NCBI RefSeq assembly: GCF_008802365.1
Contig: NZ_VZQZ01000004.1
Span: 62,001 to 126,000 of the forward strand
Source of the DNA: Oryzomonas japonica
Lineage (GTDB): Bacteria; Desulfobacterota; Desulfuromonadia; Geobacterales; Pseudopelobacteraceae
Direction of reading: 5' to 3'
Length of the DNA: 64,000 nt
Each line of letters begins with the position of its first letter. Position 1 is the first letter of the stretch. Position numbers and translations under genes: made by a program. Under the pieces are notes generated by a model. The model was not told the origin of the DNA and ran no database searches. It saw only the letters and a program-made list of their open reading frames with translations. Positions 8,863-18,987 of the stretch are shown here, piece by piece.

Positions 8863-9912
8863 ATGACCGTCGGCACCAAAACGAACAACACGGAAAAAAC
8901 GGCAATCCCCGGGACGATTGCCGGTGTCGTCCTTTCCCTCACCCTGGCCGCCTGCCACGGCAACCAGGCGATCAACGAGGGGAACATGTACGAAAAGATG
9001 GGAATCTACTTGCTCATCTCCCTGTCGATTTTTGCCTTCTTTATCGTTTCGTTCGGCGGCGGCAAACGGAGGGGCAAGGAGATGGGTAGCGGAGCGGATA
9101 CCGGGCAACCCCGCGCAGCCTATCCGCTGTCGGCAACGGAACTCACCGATTATCCGGTGTATGTCTGGGATTACCGCTCTTCATTCCACAAGGCGGTCTT
9201 CCATCCCGACGGCGCATTTTCGACATCGCCGAACGTCTCGGTCAACGGCCTGGACCCCACGGCCACAGCTGCGGGGAACTGGACCCTGACCCCCGACGGC
9301 AAGCTTCGGATCACGCCCCGCCTGGCCGGAAAATCCCGCACCTATACCTGCATTTCCCCACATGACTCGGCAGCGGGGGTGCTGCTGCAGCCCGATCTGG
9401 GACTGGTCGAGGTGTGGTATGTGGGGCCGAACAGTCTTGCCGACATCCAGATCTCGATCTTCGGCATCTCTGCGTCGTTTCCCGCGACCATGAGGTTCAG
9501 CACCGCCCAGGTTAGCGGCAGGACCTTCTACGGGGCCACCTATCCCTGTCTGGAGGTGACGAGCTCCGGGGAGGTGGTTACCAATCACGAAACCACCTGC
9601 GGCATGATCGCGTTCCACGAAGACGGAACCCTGGCGAGATCCGTCGACAACAAAATCGGTTCCGTTCCGGACTATGCCCCGTCGATCACCGGGAACTGGT
9701 CGGTTGACGACGAGTCCGGAGTTTTGACCATGATGGTTTCCGGCTTTCGGACAACGGCATCCATCCTGGGGCCGGCGCCGGGGAATGGGGGATTGATCGT
9801 CGGCACCACGATCGAAAACAGGCTCTGGTTCCCCGATCATGAACAGGTCTCGGCCACGTTGGCTGCTTATCTCTCGGAAGCGGTCAGACGCATCCCGACA
9901 TTTTTGCGGTGA
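8863..9912 (+). CDS. Membrane-anchored protein of unknown function
   Basis: The 349-aa reading from the ATG at 8863 begins with a signal-like segment (AGVVLSLTLAAC), followed by a second hydrophobic stretch (GIYLLISLSIFAFFIVSFGGG). An alternative start at 8988 (MYEKMGIYLL), preceded by GAGGGG, would leave one membrane segment and may be the true one. The remaining 270 residues look beta-rich and exported (GNWTLTPDGKLRITPRLAGK, then GNWSVDDESGVLTMMVSG, a weak internal repeat). No family is recognised. The gene follows the ABC exporter operon by 67 nt. Confidence 0.6.
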   Translation: MTVGTKTNNTEKTAIPGTIAGVVLSLTLAACHGNQAINEGNMYEKMGIYLLISLSIFAFFIVSFGGGKRRGKEMGSGADTGQPRAAYPLSATELTDYPVYVWDYRSSFHKAVFHPDGAFSTSPNVSVNGLDPTATAAGNWTLTPDGKLRITPRLAGKSRTYTCISPHDSAAGVLLQPDLGLVEVWYVGPNSLADIQISIFGISASFPATMRFSTAQVSGRTFYGATYPCLEVTSSGEVVTNHETTCGMIAFHEDGTLARSVDNKIGSVPDYAPSITGNWSVDDESGVLTMMVSGFRTTASILGPAPGNGGLIVGTTIENRLWFPDHEQVSATLAAYLSEAVRRIPTFLR

Positions 9913-9993
9913 ATTTCCTCCAAGAAGAGTTTGCTTACCGTTCCGTTGGTTTCTGGTACACTGTAGATGGACCCCACGTCCATGGAGAGAGAC

Positions 9994-11184
9994 ATGAAAA
10001 CATTTCTGATTACGGTACCTGCGGCGGTCCTCGCCCTGGGGCTCCTGGCGGGCAGCGCGGCGTATGCCGACGACGACCGGTATGACCCGGCCGACGAGGC
10101 GGAACAGGCGTATGAGGCCCCCTTCACGGCCGCTGAGCTGGACGACCTGCTCGCCCCCATCGCCCTCTATCCCGATCCGTTGCTTGCCCAGATCCTGCCG
10201 GCGGCCACGTTCAGCGACCAGATCGATGCGGCGGCCCGCTACGTCGGGCAGTACGGCCAAGCGGCCCGGATCGACGACCAGCCGTGGGACGTGAGCGTCA
10301 AGGCGGTGGCCCACTACCCCAACCTGCTCGCCATGATGGACCAGAAGTTCGACTGGACCGTCTCTCTGGGGCAAGCCTATATCAACCAGCAGCAGGATGT
10401 GATGGACTCGATCCAGCGGCTGCGCGCCGAGGCGGAGGCCCGGGGCAATCTCAATTCCACCCCGGAACAGCAGGTGGTGGATTCGGGCGGGGTCATCAGC
10501 ATCGACCCGGCCGCGCCCGATGTGATCTATGTTCCCCAGTACGACCCCCAGATGGTGTATATGGAGCCGGGGTACGGGTTCTTTACGTTCGGCACCGGAT
10601 TTATCATCGGCGCCTGGCTGAACCGCGATTGCGACTGGCACGGCCGGCGCATCTACTACCACGGCTGGCAGGGCGGGGGATGGATCGGCCGGTCCCGGCT
10701 CCATGTCCGGGGCGGGAACAGCATCTACATCAATAACCGCTACCGGACGATCTCCGTCAACAGGGGGGCGCTGCAACACGATACCACGCGCTATCGCGGG
10801 GAGATTCGCCGCAACGTGCAACTCCGTCCCGCTCTTCCGGGCCGCCCGGCGCCTTCGGTCAGGGGGGGGCAGGGCATTCCGGCTGCGGTCGGCACCCGTC
10901 CGCCGGCGGCCACCAACGTGTACCGGGGCCGTGACGTCCAGAGGTCGCAACCGGCATCCCAAACCGGCTACGGCGGTTACGGCAGCAGCAGGGACGCCAC
11001 TACCTACCGTCAGCGCGGCCAGACGAGCAGGGGGGCCATGCAGCCGGTCAACCGGGCGGCCCCGGCCCCGCGGCCGGCACCCTCCGTGAGCGCACCGGCC
11101 CAGAGGGCGGTCTCGCGTCCGGCGCCAGCCTCCCGCCCGGCGCCGTCCGGCGGCGGAGGCGGAGGCTGGCGGCAGCAACGCTAG
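9994..11184 (+). CDS. DUF3300 family exported protein
   Basis: This 396-aa protein starts at the ATG at 9994, after GGAGAGA, with a signal peptide (MKTFLITVPAAVLALGLLAG, cleaved near AYA-DD). The conserved DUF3300 core follows: LDDLLAPIALYPDPLLAQIL, the WDVSVKAVAHYPNLLAMM segment, and PDVIYVPQYDPQMVY. The C-terminal third is low-complexity, rich in Arg, Pro, Gly and Ala, ending in GGGGGWRQQR. DUF3300 proteins are often encoded next to DUF2950 proteins, as here, but their role is unknown; an envelope function is inferred from the signal peptide. A G8 run occurs at 10862-10869. Confidence 0.85.
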   Translation: MKTFLITVPAAVLALGLLAGSAAYADDDRYDPADEAEQAYEAPFTAAELDDLLAPIALYPDPLLAQILPAATFSDQIDAAARYVGQYGQAARIDDQPWDVSVKAVAHYPNLLAMMDQKFDWTVSLGQAYINQQQDVMDSIQRLRAEAEARGNLNSTPEQQVVDSGGVISIDPAAPDVIYVPQYDPQMVYMEPGYGFFTFGTGFIIGAWLNRDCDWHGRRIYYHGWQGGGWIGRSRLHVRGGNSIYINNRYRTISVNRGALQHDTTRYRGEIRRNVQLRPALPGRPAPSVRGGQGIPAAVGTRPPAATNVYRGRDVQRSQPASQTGYGGYGSSRDATTYRQRGQTSRGAMQPVNRAAPAPRPAPSVSAPAQRAVSRPAPASRPAPSGGGGGGWRQQR

Positions 11185-11253
11185 TAAGGGGTGGTCGGTG
11201 TCATTGGTTGCACAGCCGGGTGACCGGTTGCGCTCAAGAAAGGAACGAAGCGT

Positions 11254-12225
11254 ATGATGACGGAGAGGGGAAAAATCTTGTTTCGCGGCTTGGGGACGTG
11301 GTGTCTGGCCGCCCTGCTGGCGGTGGTGGCTGTGTGGCCGGCGGTCGGCAGCGCCGCCCCGTCCGTGCCGGTCCAGCAAAGCTTCGCATCGCCCGAGGCG
11401 GCCCGCCAGGCCCTGGTGGATGCCGTTCAGCACAAAGACCACGGGGCGCTGGCCAGGATCTTCGGCCCGGTTGCCGTTGAGCTGGAGCCGGGCGATCCGG
11501 TGGAACAGGCCGCTGAGTTCGACCACTTCAGCCGCCACGTGCAGGAGGGGGTCGGTTTGGTCCGGGAGGGGGAGACAAAGGCGGTCCTGGTCATCGGCGC
11601 GAAGAAATGGCCGTTCCCCGTGCCGATCGTCAAGCGCGGCGACACCTGGCAGTTCAACATGGAAGAGGGGCGCGAGGAGATCGTCAACCGGCGCGTCGGC
11701 CACAACGAAGTGCTGGCCATCAACGTCTGCCGGGCCTATGTGGATGCCCAGCGGGAGTATTACGCCATGGCGGAACCGGATGGCGAGCAGCTGCCCAAGT
11801 ACGCCCAACGCATGATCAGCAGGCCGGGTAGAAAGGACGGGCTCTATTGGCCGACCGCGGCCGGCGAGAAAGAGAGCCCCCTCGGTCCCCTGGTCGCCAA
11901 GGCGAAGGAAGAAGGGTACATGCAGAAGCGTCCGGCCGGTGACCACGGTCCCCGGCCGTACCACGGCTACTACTTCCGCATTCTCACCAGTCAGGGCAAG
12001 AACGCGCCGGGCGGCAGGTTCAGCTACGTCGTCAACAACAACATGGTGGCCGGCTACGCCCTGGTCGCCTATCCCGCCAAGTGGGGGGTCTCGGGGGTGA
12101 TGACGTTCATCGTGAACCAGCGGGGCAGGGTGTATGAGAAGAACCTGGGGCCCAAGACCGCGGAGATCGCGCGCAGGCTGAAGGGGTACAATCCGGACCT
12201 GACCTGGAAGCTGGTTGACCAGTAG
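11254..12225 (+). CDS. DUF2950 family exported protein
   Basis: This 323-aa protein has a signal peptide ending near AVGSAAP. The mature part matches the DUF2950 family: QQSFASPEAARQALVDAVQ, then NEVLAINVCRAYVDAQREY, the GLYWPTAAGEKESPLGPLV block, YHGYYFRILTSQGKNAPGG and a final VSGVMTFIVNQRGRVYEKNL. It follows the DUF3300 gene by 69 nt with its own ribosome site (AAAGGAA) and is probably in the same operon. Its function is unknown; the two proteins are presumed to work together in the cell envelope. Confidence 0.87.
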   Translation: MMTERGKILFRGLGTWCLAALLAVVAVWPAVGSAAPSVPVQQSFASPEAARQALVDAVQHKDHGALARIFGPVAVELEPGDPVEQAAEFDHFSRHVQEGVGLVREGETKAVLVIGAKKWPFPVPIVKRGDTWQFNMEEGREEIVNRRVGHNEVLAINVCRAYVDAQREYYAMAEPDGEQLPKYAQRMISRPGRKDGLYWPTAAGEKESPLGPLVAKAKEEGYMQKRPAGDHGPRPYHGYYFRILTSQGKNAPGGRFSYVVNNNMVAGYALVAYPAKWGVSGVMTFIVNQRGRVYEKNLGPKTAEIARRLKGYNPDLTWKLVDQ

Positions 12226-12295
12226 CCCGGAACTGCTGTGTCGCGACGCAACGCGACATAGTGTCGAGTACGGCTGGGAGGAGTGGACCGAGGGT

Positions 12296-12685
12296 ATGGG
12301 GACAGACGGGCATAAACATTCATGGCATACCAGGCTGCAAGCGCGCCTCTACCTCGGCGGCGCCGTTATTCTGCTGGCCGGCTTGGGGATATCCGCCCTT
12401 GTCTATCTGGCCGCAGGAGATGTTTCGGAGAGCGCTCAAACCTATGAATTTGAAGAGTCGAAGCAATCCCTGCGCGATTTGGAGGTCTACGGCGGCACGG
12501 CGAATGTCCTTGCCGTGGAATTCATGAGATGGTTCGGCGGGCTGTGGCATGGGAGGCCGCTCGCCTCTACCCTGGCATGCCTTACCCTTCTCCTCTCCTG
12601 CGGGCTTTTCTTTATCGCGTACCGGTGGCCATTCGACCGGGAATCCGATGGCCGGGCAGAGGACAAAACAGACGATGCCGGCTGA
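12296..12685 (+). CDS. Two-pass membrane protein of unknown function
   Basis: Read from the ATG at 12296, this is a 129-aa protein with two hydrophobic segments (LYLGGAVILLAGLGISALVY and ASTLACLTLLLSCGLFFIAY) around an extracytoplasmic loop of about 55 residues rich in acidic and Ser residues. An upstream in-frame start at 12215 would overlap the DUF2950 gene and lacks a clear ribosome site. No family is recognised. It is probably the last gene of the DUF3300/DUF2950 operon. Confidence 0.5.
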   Translation: MGTDGHKHSWHTRLQARLYLGGAVILLAGLGISALVYLAAGDVSESAQTYEFEESKQSLRDLEVYGGTANVLAVEFMRWFGGLWHGRPLASTLACLTLLLSCGLFFIAYRWPFDRESDGRAEDKTDDAG

Positions 12686-12980
12686 GGGGCCCACGGGGCG
12701 AAGGGCAACGTCCGGACCCGCAGTCATACCCCCGGCTTCCAACGTAAGATTTCAGGCCGTATCATGCCACGTTCTCCTCAATGCGCGTCAGCACCGGTAA
12801 GGGGGCGGCTCCTTTTTGACGGTTCATCCAGTGTAAACAAAAAAATTATCGCGATCTAATTTATTTCTTGTTAAAAAGTAACTATTTGTGGCTTAATACG
12901 ATAAATTTTATTATATTTCCTCTCATGTCAATGAATTCCGTTCTTGTTGCATTGCCAAAGCACTACAAGGAGGATTTTGA

Positions 12981-15155
12981 TTGCAACAGATTCCGGGAAC
13001 GATCCTCAATGCCATAGAGTCGATCCAATTGCCGTCCATGCCGCAGGTCTTGCTGCGGTTTTTGGCCGTGACGCATGACGATCTGACGTCGATGGCTGAC
13101 TTGGCAAAGGTGGTCGGGCAGGACCCGGCACTGAGCGCACGGGTTCTCACCGTCGCAAATTCGCCGGCGCTACGCTGTGGGACGGAGATCAAAAGCCTTG
13201 ATCAGGGGCTGGTCGTGCTGGGCACGCGCCTGATGAGAACTCTGGCCGCCTGCCTCGCCATTCAGAGCGTCTTTGCCCGCACTTCCGGTGAGTTGCGATA
13301 CGATCTGACCGGATTTTGGGGCCATGCGCTCCGGGTTGCCGAGTTATCCTCCGTCATCGCCTCCCGCGTCAACTACCCCGATGCGGGAGAGGCCTATTTG
13401 GCCGGCCTGATGCATGATATCGGCCAGTTACTCCTGCTGGGAGGCATGGGTGACAGCTACGGCGTTCTGCTTAACGGGAGCGCCGATGAAACCGCTCTTC
13501 AAGGCAATGAAAATTCCCGGCTCGGTACCGATCATACCGCCGTCGGTGCCTGGTTGGTCGATCAATGGAACCTCTCGTCCTTCATGGGGGATGCGATTCT
13601 TTTTCATCACCGGCCGGCCAGCGAGATCGTAAAGGCCGATTTCCTCAGTCAAATTGTGTGGTCTGCGCATATCATCGATGACAACAGGGATTCAGACCCC
13701 GTTCAAAACGAATCAACCCCCGCGTTAGCCGTTGTCGAATCGGCCCTTGGCATCACCGCGTCCGATGTAGCGACCATGCGGCAGGCGTGTACCGAACGCA
13801 TCGACGCACTGGCTACCGCGCTTGACATCGAGTGCGCCAGCCACACGAAGACCCTTCCGTATTTCGCCACCCCGTTCGAACACTTCAGACCAAAGCTGAA
13901 CGATACCAGCGCGGCCTATTCCCGCATGGAAACGGTGGTGCGTGACATGGCCACGATGAATTCCCTGCAGCAAAACCTCTCCGGCCTCTGCGGCGAAGCC
14001 GAAATTGTCCTGGCCGTACGCGAATCGGCCCGAATCCTGTTTGGCGTGGGGCGCATCGCCTTTCTGTTTGCCCAGCAGGATAAACAGGTGCTCTCCGGAG
14101 CGGACCTGGCCGGACAGCCGCCCCTGCTTCAGCGGCTTCGGATCAAACTCGATTCCGGGCAGAGTCTTGCGGCTGCCGCTCTCCTGGAACACCAGCCCGC
14201 CTCCACCTTTGATGCGGAACGATCGTCGTCGGCCTCGCTTGTGGATGTGCAGATTACCCGTGCGCTGGGGTGCCAAGGCGTCCTGTACGCGCCCCTGTGT
14301 GTCCGCGATAATCGCATCGGCGTCATGGTCTATGGAGTGACCGCGGCCCAATATGCCAGGATACGGCCCCGCCTCGGCTTGGTGACCCGTTTTGCCGACC
14401 TGGCTGCGGAGAGCATTGAAACCTGGAGAGAAGCGCGCGATCACGAGCAGGAGGTTGCCACAACCCTGCGGAGCGGCTTCGAACAACGGGCACGCAAGGT
14501 CGTGCATGAAGCCGGAAACCCGCTCGCCATCATCAAAAACTATCTGAAGATCGTCAGCCGGAAGCTGCCCGATGAACTCAACATGCACCAGGAGATGACG
14601 ATCCTCGGCGAGGAAATCGATCGCGTGACGCAGATCGTGCGGAGCCTGGTCGAGGTCGGCGACGTTCCAAAGGCCACGGGCCTATTCGACGTCAATACGG
14701 TGATCGAGGAGATGTTGGCGCTGTATGGCGAAACGTTCTTCGCCGGTTGCGGCATAACCCTCCTCAAGTCCTTGGAGCCCAACCTCTCCCCGGTGAGCGG
14801 GGAGAGGGACAGTTTCAAGCAGATCCTGTTCAACCTCTGGAAGAATGCGTCCGAGGCGATGCCGGAAGGGGGCCGTATTACCATCTCCACGCGCGGGGAC
14901 ATGCTGCTGGATGGGCAGCCCTCTATCGAAATCCATGTCAGCGACTCGGGCCCCGGCCTGCCCCCGGAGGTCATGCAGGGGCTCTTCAAGCCGCTGGCCC
15001 CCAACAGGCGCCCGGGGCATTCCGGCATCGGCTTGTCCATCGTGGCCTCACTGGTGGAACGGCTCGGCGGACGAATCGGATGCCAGAATCAGGCCGGACA
15101 GGGAGCGTGCTTCATTATTCTTCTGCCGCAATCCAAGGGACAACCCAAAGAATGA
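12981..15155 (+). CDS. HDOD-GAF sensor histidine kinase
   Basis: The 724-aa protein starts at a TTG preceded by AGGAGG at 12969-12974. An N-terminal HDOD domain (about 10-215; QDPALSARVLTVANS, LAGLMHDIGQLLLLG) is followed by a linker, a GAF domain (about 330-480) and a histidine kinase core: H-box VVHEAGNPLAIIKN (His near 509), N-box LFNLWKNASEAM, G1 DSGPGLPPEV and G2 GHSGIGLSIV. HDOD domains are HD-GYP-related but lack catalysis and usually mediate signalling contacts. It overlaps the next gene by 4 nt (ATGA), and the HDOD-kinase and REC-GGDEF-EAL pair probably form one phosphorelay that sets c-di-GMP levels. Confidence 0.88.
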   Translation: MQQIPGTILNAIESIQLPSMPQVLLRFLAVTHDDLTSMADLAKVVGQDPALSARVLTVANSPALRCGTEIKSLDQGLVVLGTRLMRTLAACLAIQSVFARTSGELRYDLTGFWGHALRVAELSSVIASRVNYPDAGEAYLAGLMHDIGQLLLLGGMGDSYGVLLNGSADETALQGNENSRLGTDHTAVGAWLVDQWNLSSFMGDAILFHHRPASEIVKADFLSQIVWSAHIIDDNRDSDPVQNESTPALAVVESALGITASDVATMRQACTERIDALATALDIECASHTKTLPYFATPFEHFRPKLNDTSAAYSRMETVVRDMATMNSLQQNLSGLCGEAEIVLAVRESARILFGVGRIAFLFAQQDKQVLSGADLAGQPPLLQRLRIKLDSGQSLAAAALLEHQPASTFDAERSSSASLVDVQITRALGCQGVLYAPLCVRDNRIGVMVYGVTAAQYARIRPRLGLVTRFADLAAESIETWREARDHEQEVATTLRSGFEQRARKVVHEAGNPLAIIKNYLKIVSRKLPDELNMHQEMTILGEEIDRVTQIVRSLVEVGDVPKATGLFDVNTVIEEMLALYGETFFAGCGITLLKSLEPNLSPVSGERDSFKQILFNLWKNASEAMPEGGRITISTRGDMLLDGQPSIEIHVSDSGPGLPPEVMQGLFKPLAPNRRPGHSGIGLSIVASLVERLGGRIGCQNQAGQGACFIILLPQSKGQPKE

Positions 15156-17395
15156 ACTTTTTTGTCCAATCGAAATTCAACCAGACGCACGAAGTGGTTG
15201 AGCAAGCGGAGCGCATACTCATCGTCGATGACGAACCGCGGATGCGTTCCAGCCTGCGCCAACTCCTGGAGGGCCCAAACCGGGACATCGCGGAGTGCGG
15301 AAACGGCGAAGACGCGATCGCCGTACTCAAGAACAACAACATGGACCTGGTCCTGCTGGACATCCATCTGCCGGGCATTTCCGGCCTGGATGTGATGGAA
15401 TGGCTCGTGAATTTCAATACGACGACACGAGTCATCATGGTCAGTGCGGATGCCAACATCGACTCCGCCATACGCGCCCTGCGCGGCGGAGCCGTGGAGT
15501 TCATACGCAAGCCCTATGACCTGGAAGAGATGCAGCACAAGGTTGACAATGCCCTGCTGCGCAGCCGCCTGGAGCGCATCAATGCTCTGATGACCATGCG
15601 CCTCGAACTTTCCGAGCGCATGCACCGGTTCCTGGTGGAGAGCTCCCCGGATATCATCTACACGCTCGATACGGACGGCTGCTTCATGTTCATCAATGGC
15701 CGGGCCGAGTCGCTGCTCGGCTATTCCCGTGACGAACTTGTGGGGCGCCACTTCACCTCAATCGTTTCTGACGAAGACATCGATATCGCCAGATATGCCT
15801 TCACCGAGCGCCGCCGCGACACCCGTGCCACGACGAATATGGAAGTGCGCCTGAAGTGCAACGGCAGCCACCGCTTCGAGCCCCGCCAGATCGTCGTGGT
15901 GGTGAGCGCCATGGGGGTCTATGAGGAGAACGGTGATGGTGATGACTCCCTGGAGAGCCGTTTTCTCGGCACCTACGGCGTGGCGCGCGATATCACCGAA
16001 CGCAAGAAGGCCGAAGAGACCATCAGTTTTCAGGCCCTGCACGACCATCTCACCCATCTGCCGAACCGCAGGCTGTTCAAGGACCGGCTCGAACTGTCCA
16101 TGAGCCAGGCGAAGCGGAATGGCCGGCTGGTGGGTGTCATGTTCATCGATCTCGACCGCTTCAAGCTCGTGAATGATACCCATGGGCATGCCGAAGGGGA
16201 TGAACTCCTGATCAACGTGGCCCACCGCCTGCGCAACTGCGTCAGGGGCGGCGACACCCTGGCCCGCCAGGGTGGGGACGAATTCACGGTGCTGTTGCCG
16301 GATCTGTATCGCCCCGAGGATGCCAGTATCATCGCCGGGAAGGTGCTCGATGTGCTGAAGGCGCCATTCCTGGTGAGAGGGCAGGAATTCCGGGCAACGG
16401 CCAGCATCGGCATTGCCGTGTATCCAAGCGACGGGGATAGTGCCGATGTGCTGTTGAAGAACGCCGATATCGCGATGTACAAGGTCAAGGCCACCGGCAA
16501 GAACAACTACCTATTCTTTACCCCTGAGATGAATGCCTGCTATCACGAGCGCATCAGCCTTGAAAACGAGTTGCGGCAGGCCATCAGCAACTCCGAATTC
16601 GAGTTGTACTATCAACCCAAGGTCAGCATTTGCGGGGACCGGGTCGTCGGCCTGGAGGCCTTGATCAGGTGGCGGCATCCGGTGCATGGGCTGCTGAATC
16701 CGGCCAGCTTTATCGATTTGGCCGAGGAATCGGGATTGATTTGCGACATAACCGACTGGGTGTTGGCCGAGGCGTGCAGCCAAATGGCCCGCTGGCGTGA
16801 AATAGGGCTGGATAATCTGCGTATTTCGGTCAACGTCTCGCCTTCGGAGTTCACCCATAGTGATTTTCTCGAACGGATCGTCTGCAACATTACCAAGTTC
16901 CGCCTCCCTGCCGATGCCATGGAGATAGAAATCACCGAAAACCTCCTGTTGCACGATGTCCCGGGTATCATCGACAAGATGCGCTATCTGCGCAATCATG
17001 GGGTGCGGATCTCCATCGACGACTTCGGCACCCGCTATTCTTCGCTCAATTACCTGCGCAAGTTCCCCGTCAACACCATCAAGATCGACCAGTCGTTCGT
17101 CCGCGACCTGACGGCGGGAACGACGGTCTCGCCTATTCTCCATGCCATTATCGGCATGGCGCGCGGATTTGGGCTGCATCTCGTGGCGGAGGGGGTCGAG
17201 ACCATGTTTCAGATGGAAACCCTGAATGAACTGGGGTGCGATGAAATGCAGGGCTATCTTTTCAGCAAGCCGATACCTCCTGCCGAGGTTAAACTGATGC
17301 TGATGAATTCACTCCCGGGGTTCTCGAGCCAGTGGCACTACGGCACACGATCGTCGACCTCCGGCATGGCTGTGCCGGTCGGCTTGCCCGAGTGA
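15152..17395 (+). CDS. Response regulator with PAS, GGDEF and EAL domains
   Basis: This 747-aa regulator starts at an ATG overlapping the kinase stop codon. Order: REC domain (about 20-140; LVLLDIHLPG with the phosphoacceptor Asp near 70, and EFIRKPYD with the switch Lys), PAS domain (about 150-285), GGDEF domain (about 295-460; RQGGDEF intact near 374) and EAL domain (about 475-725; GLEALIRWRHP and DDFGTRYSSLNYL intact). Both c-di-GMP synthesis and breakdown motifs are present, so either activity is possible. Its partner is very likely the histidine kinase encoded upstream. Confidence 0.93.
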   Translation: MNFFVQSKFNQTHEVVEQAERILIVDDEPRMRSSLRQLLEGPNRDIAECGNGEDAIAVLKNNNMDLVLLDIHLPGISGLDVMEWLVNFNTTTRVIMVSADANIDSAIRALRGGAVEFIRKPYDLEEMQHKVDNALLRSRLERINALMTMRLELSERMHRFLVESSPDIIYTLDTDGCFMFINGRAESLLGYSRDELVGRHFTSIVSDEDIDIARYAFTERRRDTRATTNMEVRLKCNGSHRFEPRQIVVVVSAMGVYEENGDGDDSLESRFLGTYGVARDITERKKAEETISFQALHDHLTHLPNRRLFKDRLELSMSQAKRNGRLVGVMFIDLDRFKLVNDTHGHAEGDELLINVAHRLRNCVRGGDTLARQGGDEFTVLLPDLYRPEDASIIAGKVLDVLKAPFLVRGQEFRATASIGIAVYPSDGDSADVLLKNADIAMYKVKATGKNNYLFFTPEMNACYHERISLENELRQAISNSEFELYYQPKVSICGDRVVGLEALIRWRHPVHGLLNPASFIDLAEESGLICDITDWVLAEACSQMARWREIGLDNLRISVNVSPSEFTHSDFLERIVCNITKFRLPADAMEIEITENLLLHDVPGIIDKMRYLRNHGVRISIDDFGTRYSSLNYLRKFPVNTIKIDQSFVRDLTAGTTVSPILHAIIGMARGFGLHLVAEGVETMFQMETLNELGCDEMQGYLFSKPIPPAEVKLMLMNSLPGFSSQWHYGTRSSTSGMAVPVGLPE

Positions 17396-17567
17396 GGCAG
17401 ATGGCAGGGGCACCACGTGGCACGGGGCATAATGTCCGGCGGTGCCGGTAGGGGGCGTCGGTCAATCATTGCCGGCAAAGCGTCTCATCATGGCTAATGG
17501 CCTTGGGACGGTCAAAGTTGTTACGTCTCTCACGTGCCGTGAGTATGTATATCGAGAGGCAAAATTA

Positions 17568-18764
17568 TTATTGAGTGAGGAGCGTGAATTTGAATATTGT
17601 GCCTTTCTCCTCAGAAGACTCAAACTGAACAGAACCGCCAAGTACCTTCTCACCAAACAGCTTCATTGAATATGTGCCAAATCCCCTTCCCATATCAGCT
17701 TTTGTACTGAAATTTCGTTGAAAAATCCTACGTGATACATCTTCTGGAATTGCTCCGGTGTTCCATACATAAAAAGTCACCGCCTTGTGGTGCTGTTCAA
17801 CGCCCAGAACAACCTTTCCACCAACAGGGGTTGCTTCAAGAGCGTTAGTAGTCATATTGATTAGAATTCTGCTCGCCAGGTGAAAATCGGTAATGACGGT
17901 TATATCGCTCGGTATATAATTTACTTCAAGATTCCGTTGCGTTTTTAAAGGATGATCCAGAAATAGCTGATCAATCTCTTTTAAGATACTGTTGATTTTA
18001 ACTTCGGCGTAAAGTGGGTTGTAGGTAACATCGAGTGACTTTTGTAGAGAGTTTTGAATTGACATTTCCTGTGCTATTCGGAGAACAATGTGATGCAGCT
18101 CTTGTAATTTTTCTTCAGTTGGTTGCTTTCGTAGGGATATTAGCTCACTCTTTCCTACAAGAGCGCAGAGTATGTTGTTGACATCATGGTAAAATGTTCT
18201 ATCTAGACAGGAGCGATACTGTTGCATGCTTATATCTTGCAGAAATAACAGGACATACAGGCTATCATCTACCACCAATGGGCAGCTGCGCACGCTAAAA
18301 TAGAGATCAACATTTTGATTATCCCTCTCCACGGTAAGTGCGCAGGTCCGCTCTTGTGGTTGCCTGGTTTCCATGGCTGTTACTATCGAAACGACAGCAC
18401 CGCACGTGGAACAATATTCCGATGTTCCGCATCCTCCCGGCATTTCACAGGCATGAATACAGTTGACCACTTCTCCTGGTCTCAACCCAAATACCTGCGC
18501 CGTATCTTCGATTCCCATCAACTTTATAAATGAGTCGTTTAATGCGATTACCTGGCGTTTGTCGTTCAATACAGCAAAAAGACCGTTAGCAATGGTCATG
18601 AGGCCGCTGATAAGGCCGTTGGTTGTAGCTTGCTTTATATCCTCGTCAAGGTCTGCGCCAACTTTCCTTTCGGCTTGGGCAAAGTGGGTAGGGATATTAA
18701 TGTAAGAGGGATCTGATCCAACATTTTGGGGCGCTGATGACGTATCTACAGGGTCTGGGCCCAT
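17568..18764 (-). CDS. PAS histidine kinase with a Cys-rich PAS insert
   Basis: The 398-aa reading starts at the ATG at 18762-18764, which follows GGGGGT; another ATG lies five codons upstream. A PAS domain (about 50-185) contains a Cys cluster, VNCIHACEMPGGCGTSEYCS, continuing into TCGAVV, which could bind a metal or haem or act as a redox switch. The kinase core follows: H-box TFYHDVNNILCALVG, N-box LINMTTNALEAT, a G1-like segment (VWNTGAIPEDV) and RGFGTYSMKLFGEKVLGG. No membrane segment is present, so it is cytoplasmic. Its base composition is visibly more AT-rich than the genes to its left, which hints at separate origin. Confidence 0.85.
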   Translation of the reverse strand: MGPDPVDTSSAPQNVGSDPSYINIPTHFAQAERKVGADLDEDIKQATTNGLISGLMTIANGLFAVLNDKRQVIALNDSFIKLMGIEDTAQVFGLRPGEVVNCIHACEMPGGCGTSEYCSTCGAVVSIVTAMETRQPQERTCALTVERDNQNVDLYFSVRSCPLVVDDSLYVLLFLQDISMQQYRSCLDRTFYHDVNNILCALVGKSELISLRKQPTEEKLQELHHIVLRIAQEMSIQNSLQKSLDVTYNPLYAEVKINSILKEIDQLFLDHPLKTQRNLEVNYIPSDITVITDFHLASRILINMTTNALEATPVGGKVVLGVEQHHKAVTFYVWNTGAIPEDVSRRIFQRNFSTKADMGRGFGTYSMKLFGEKVLGGSVQFESSEEKGTIFKFTLLTQ

Positions 18765-18987
18765 GAATATTACCCCCATTTATTTCCGATAGGAAAATTT
18801 AATCATTTATAGCACTCCCAAATCAGCAGTCAATTACAATCCGTAATTGCGCCGCTCGATGGTTATTTTGCCCTGGTGGGGCATGGGTCATAAATGTTCA
18901 TGGCAGGGATGTCGTGGCATGAATCTGCTTAAGCTCGAAGAGGGGATGAATCTCTACTGCGTAGCGTCTGCGTCAGGATAACAAAAA
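18765..18987. other. Intergenic region before the first tRNA fragment
   Basis: No gene is supported here. It separates the PAS kinase promoter region (AT-rich at 18780-18840) from the oldest tRNA-fMet fragment and marks the left chromosomal junction of the inserted elements. Confidence 0.35.

Noticed and set aside
9181-11964. 927-codon open frame on the minus strand
   Set aside because: It runs antisense through three genes with recognisable products or signal peptides and has the Arg/Pro/His/Gly-rich composition of a GC-driven shadow frame.
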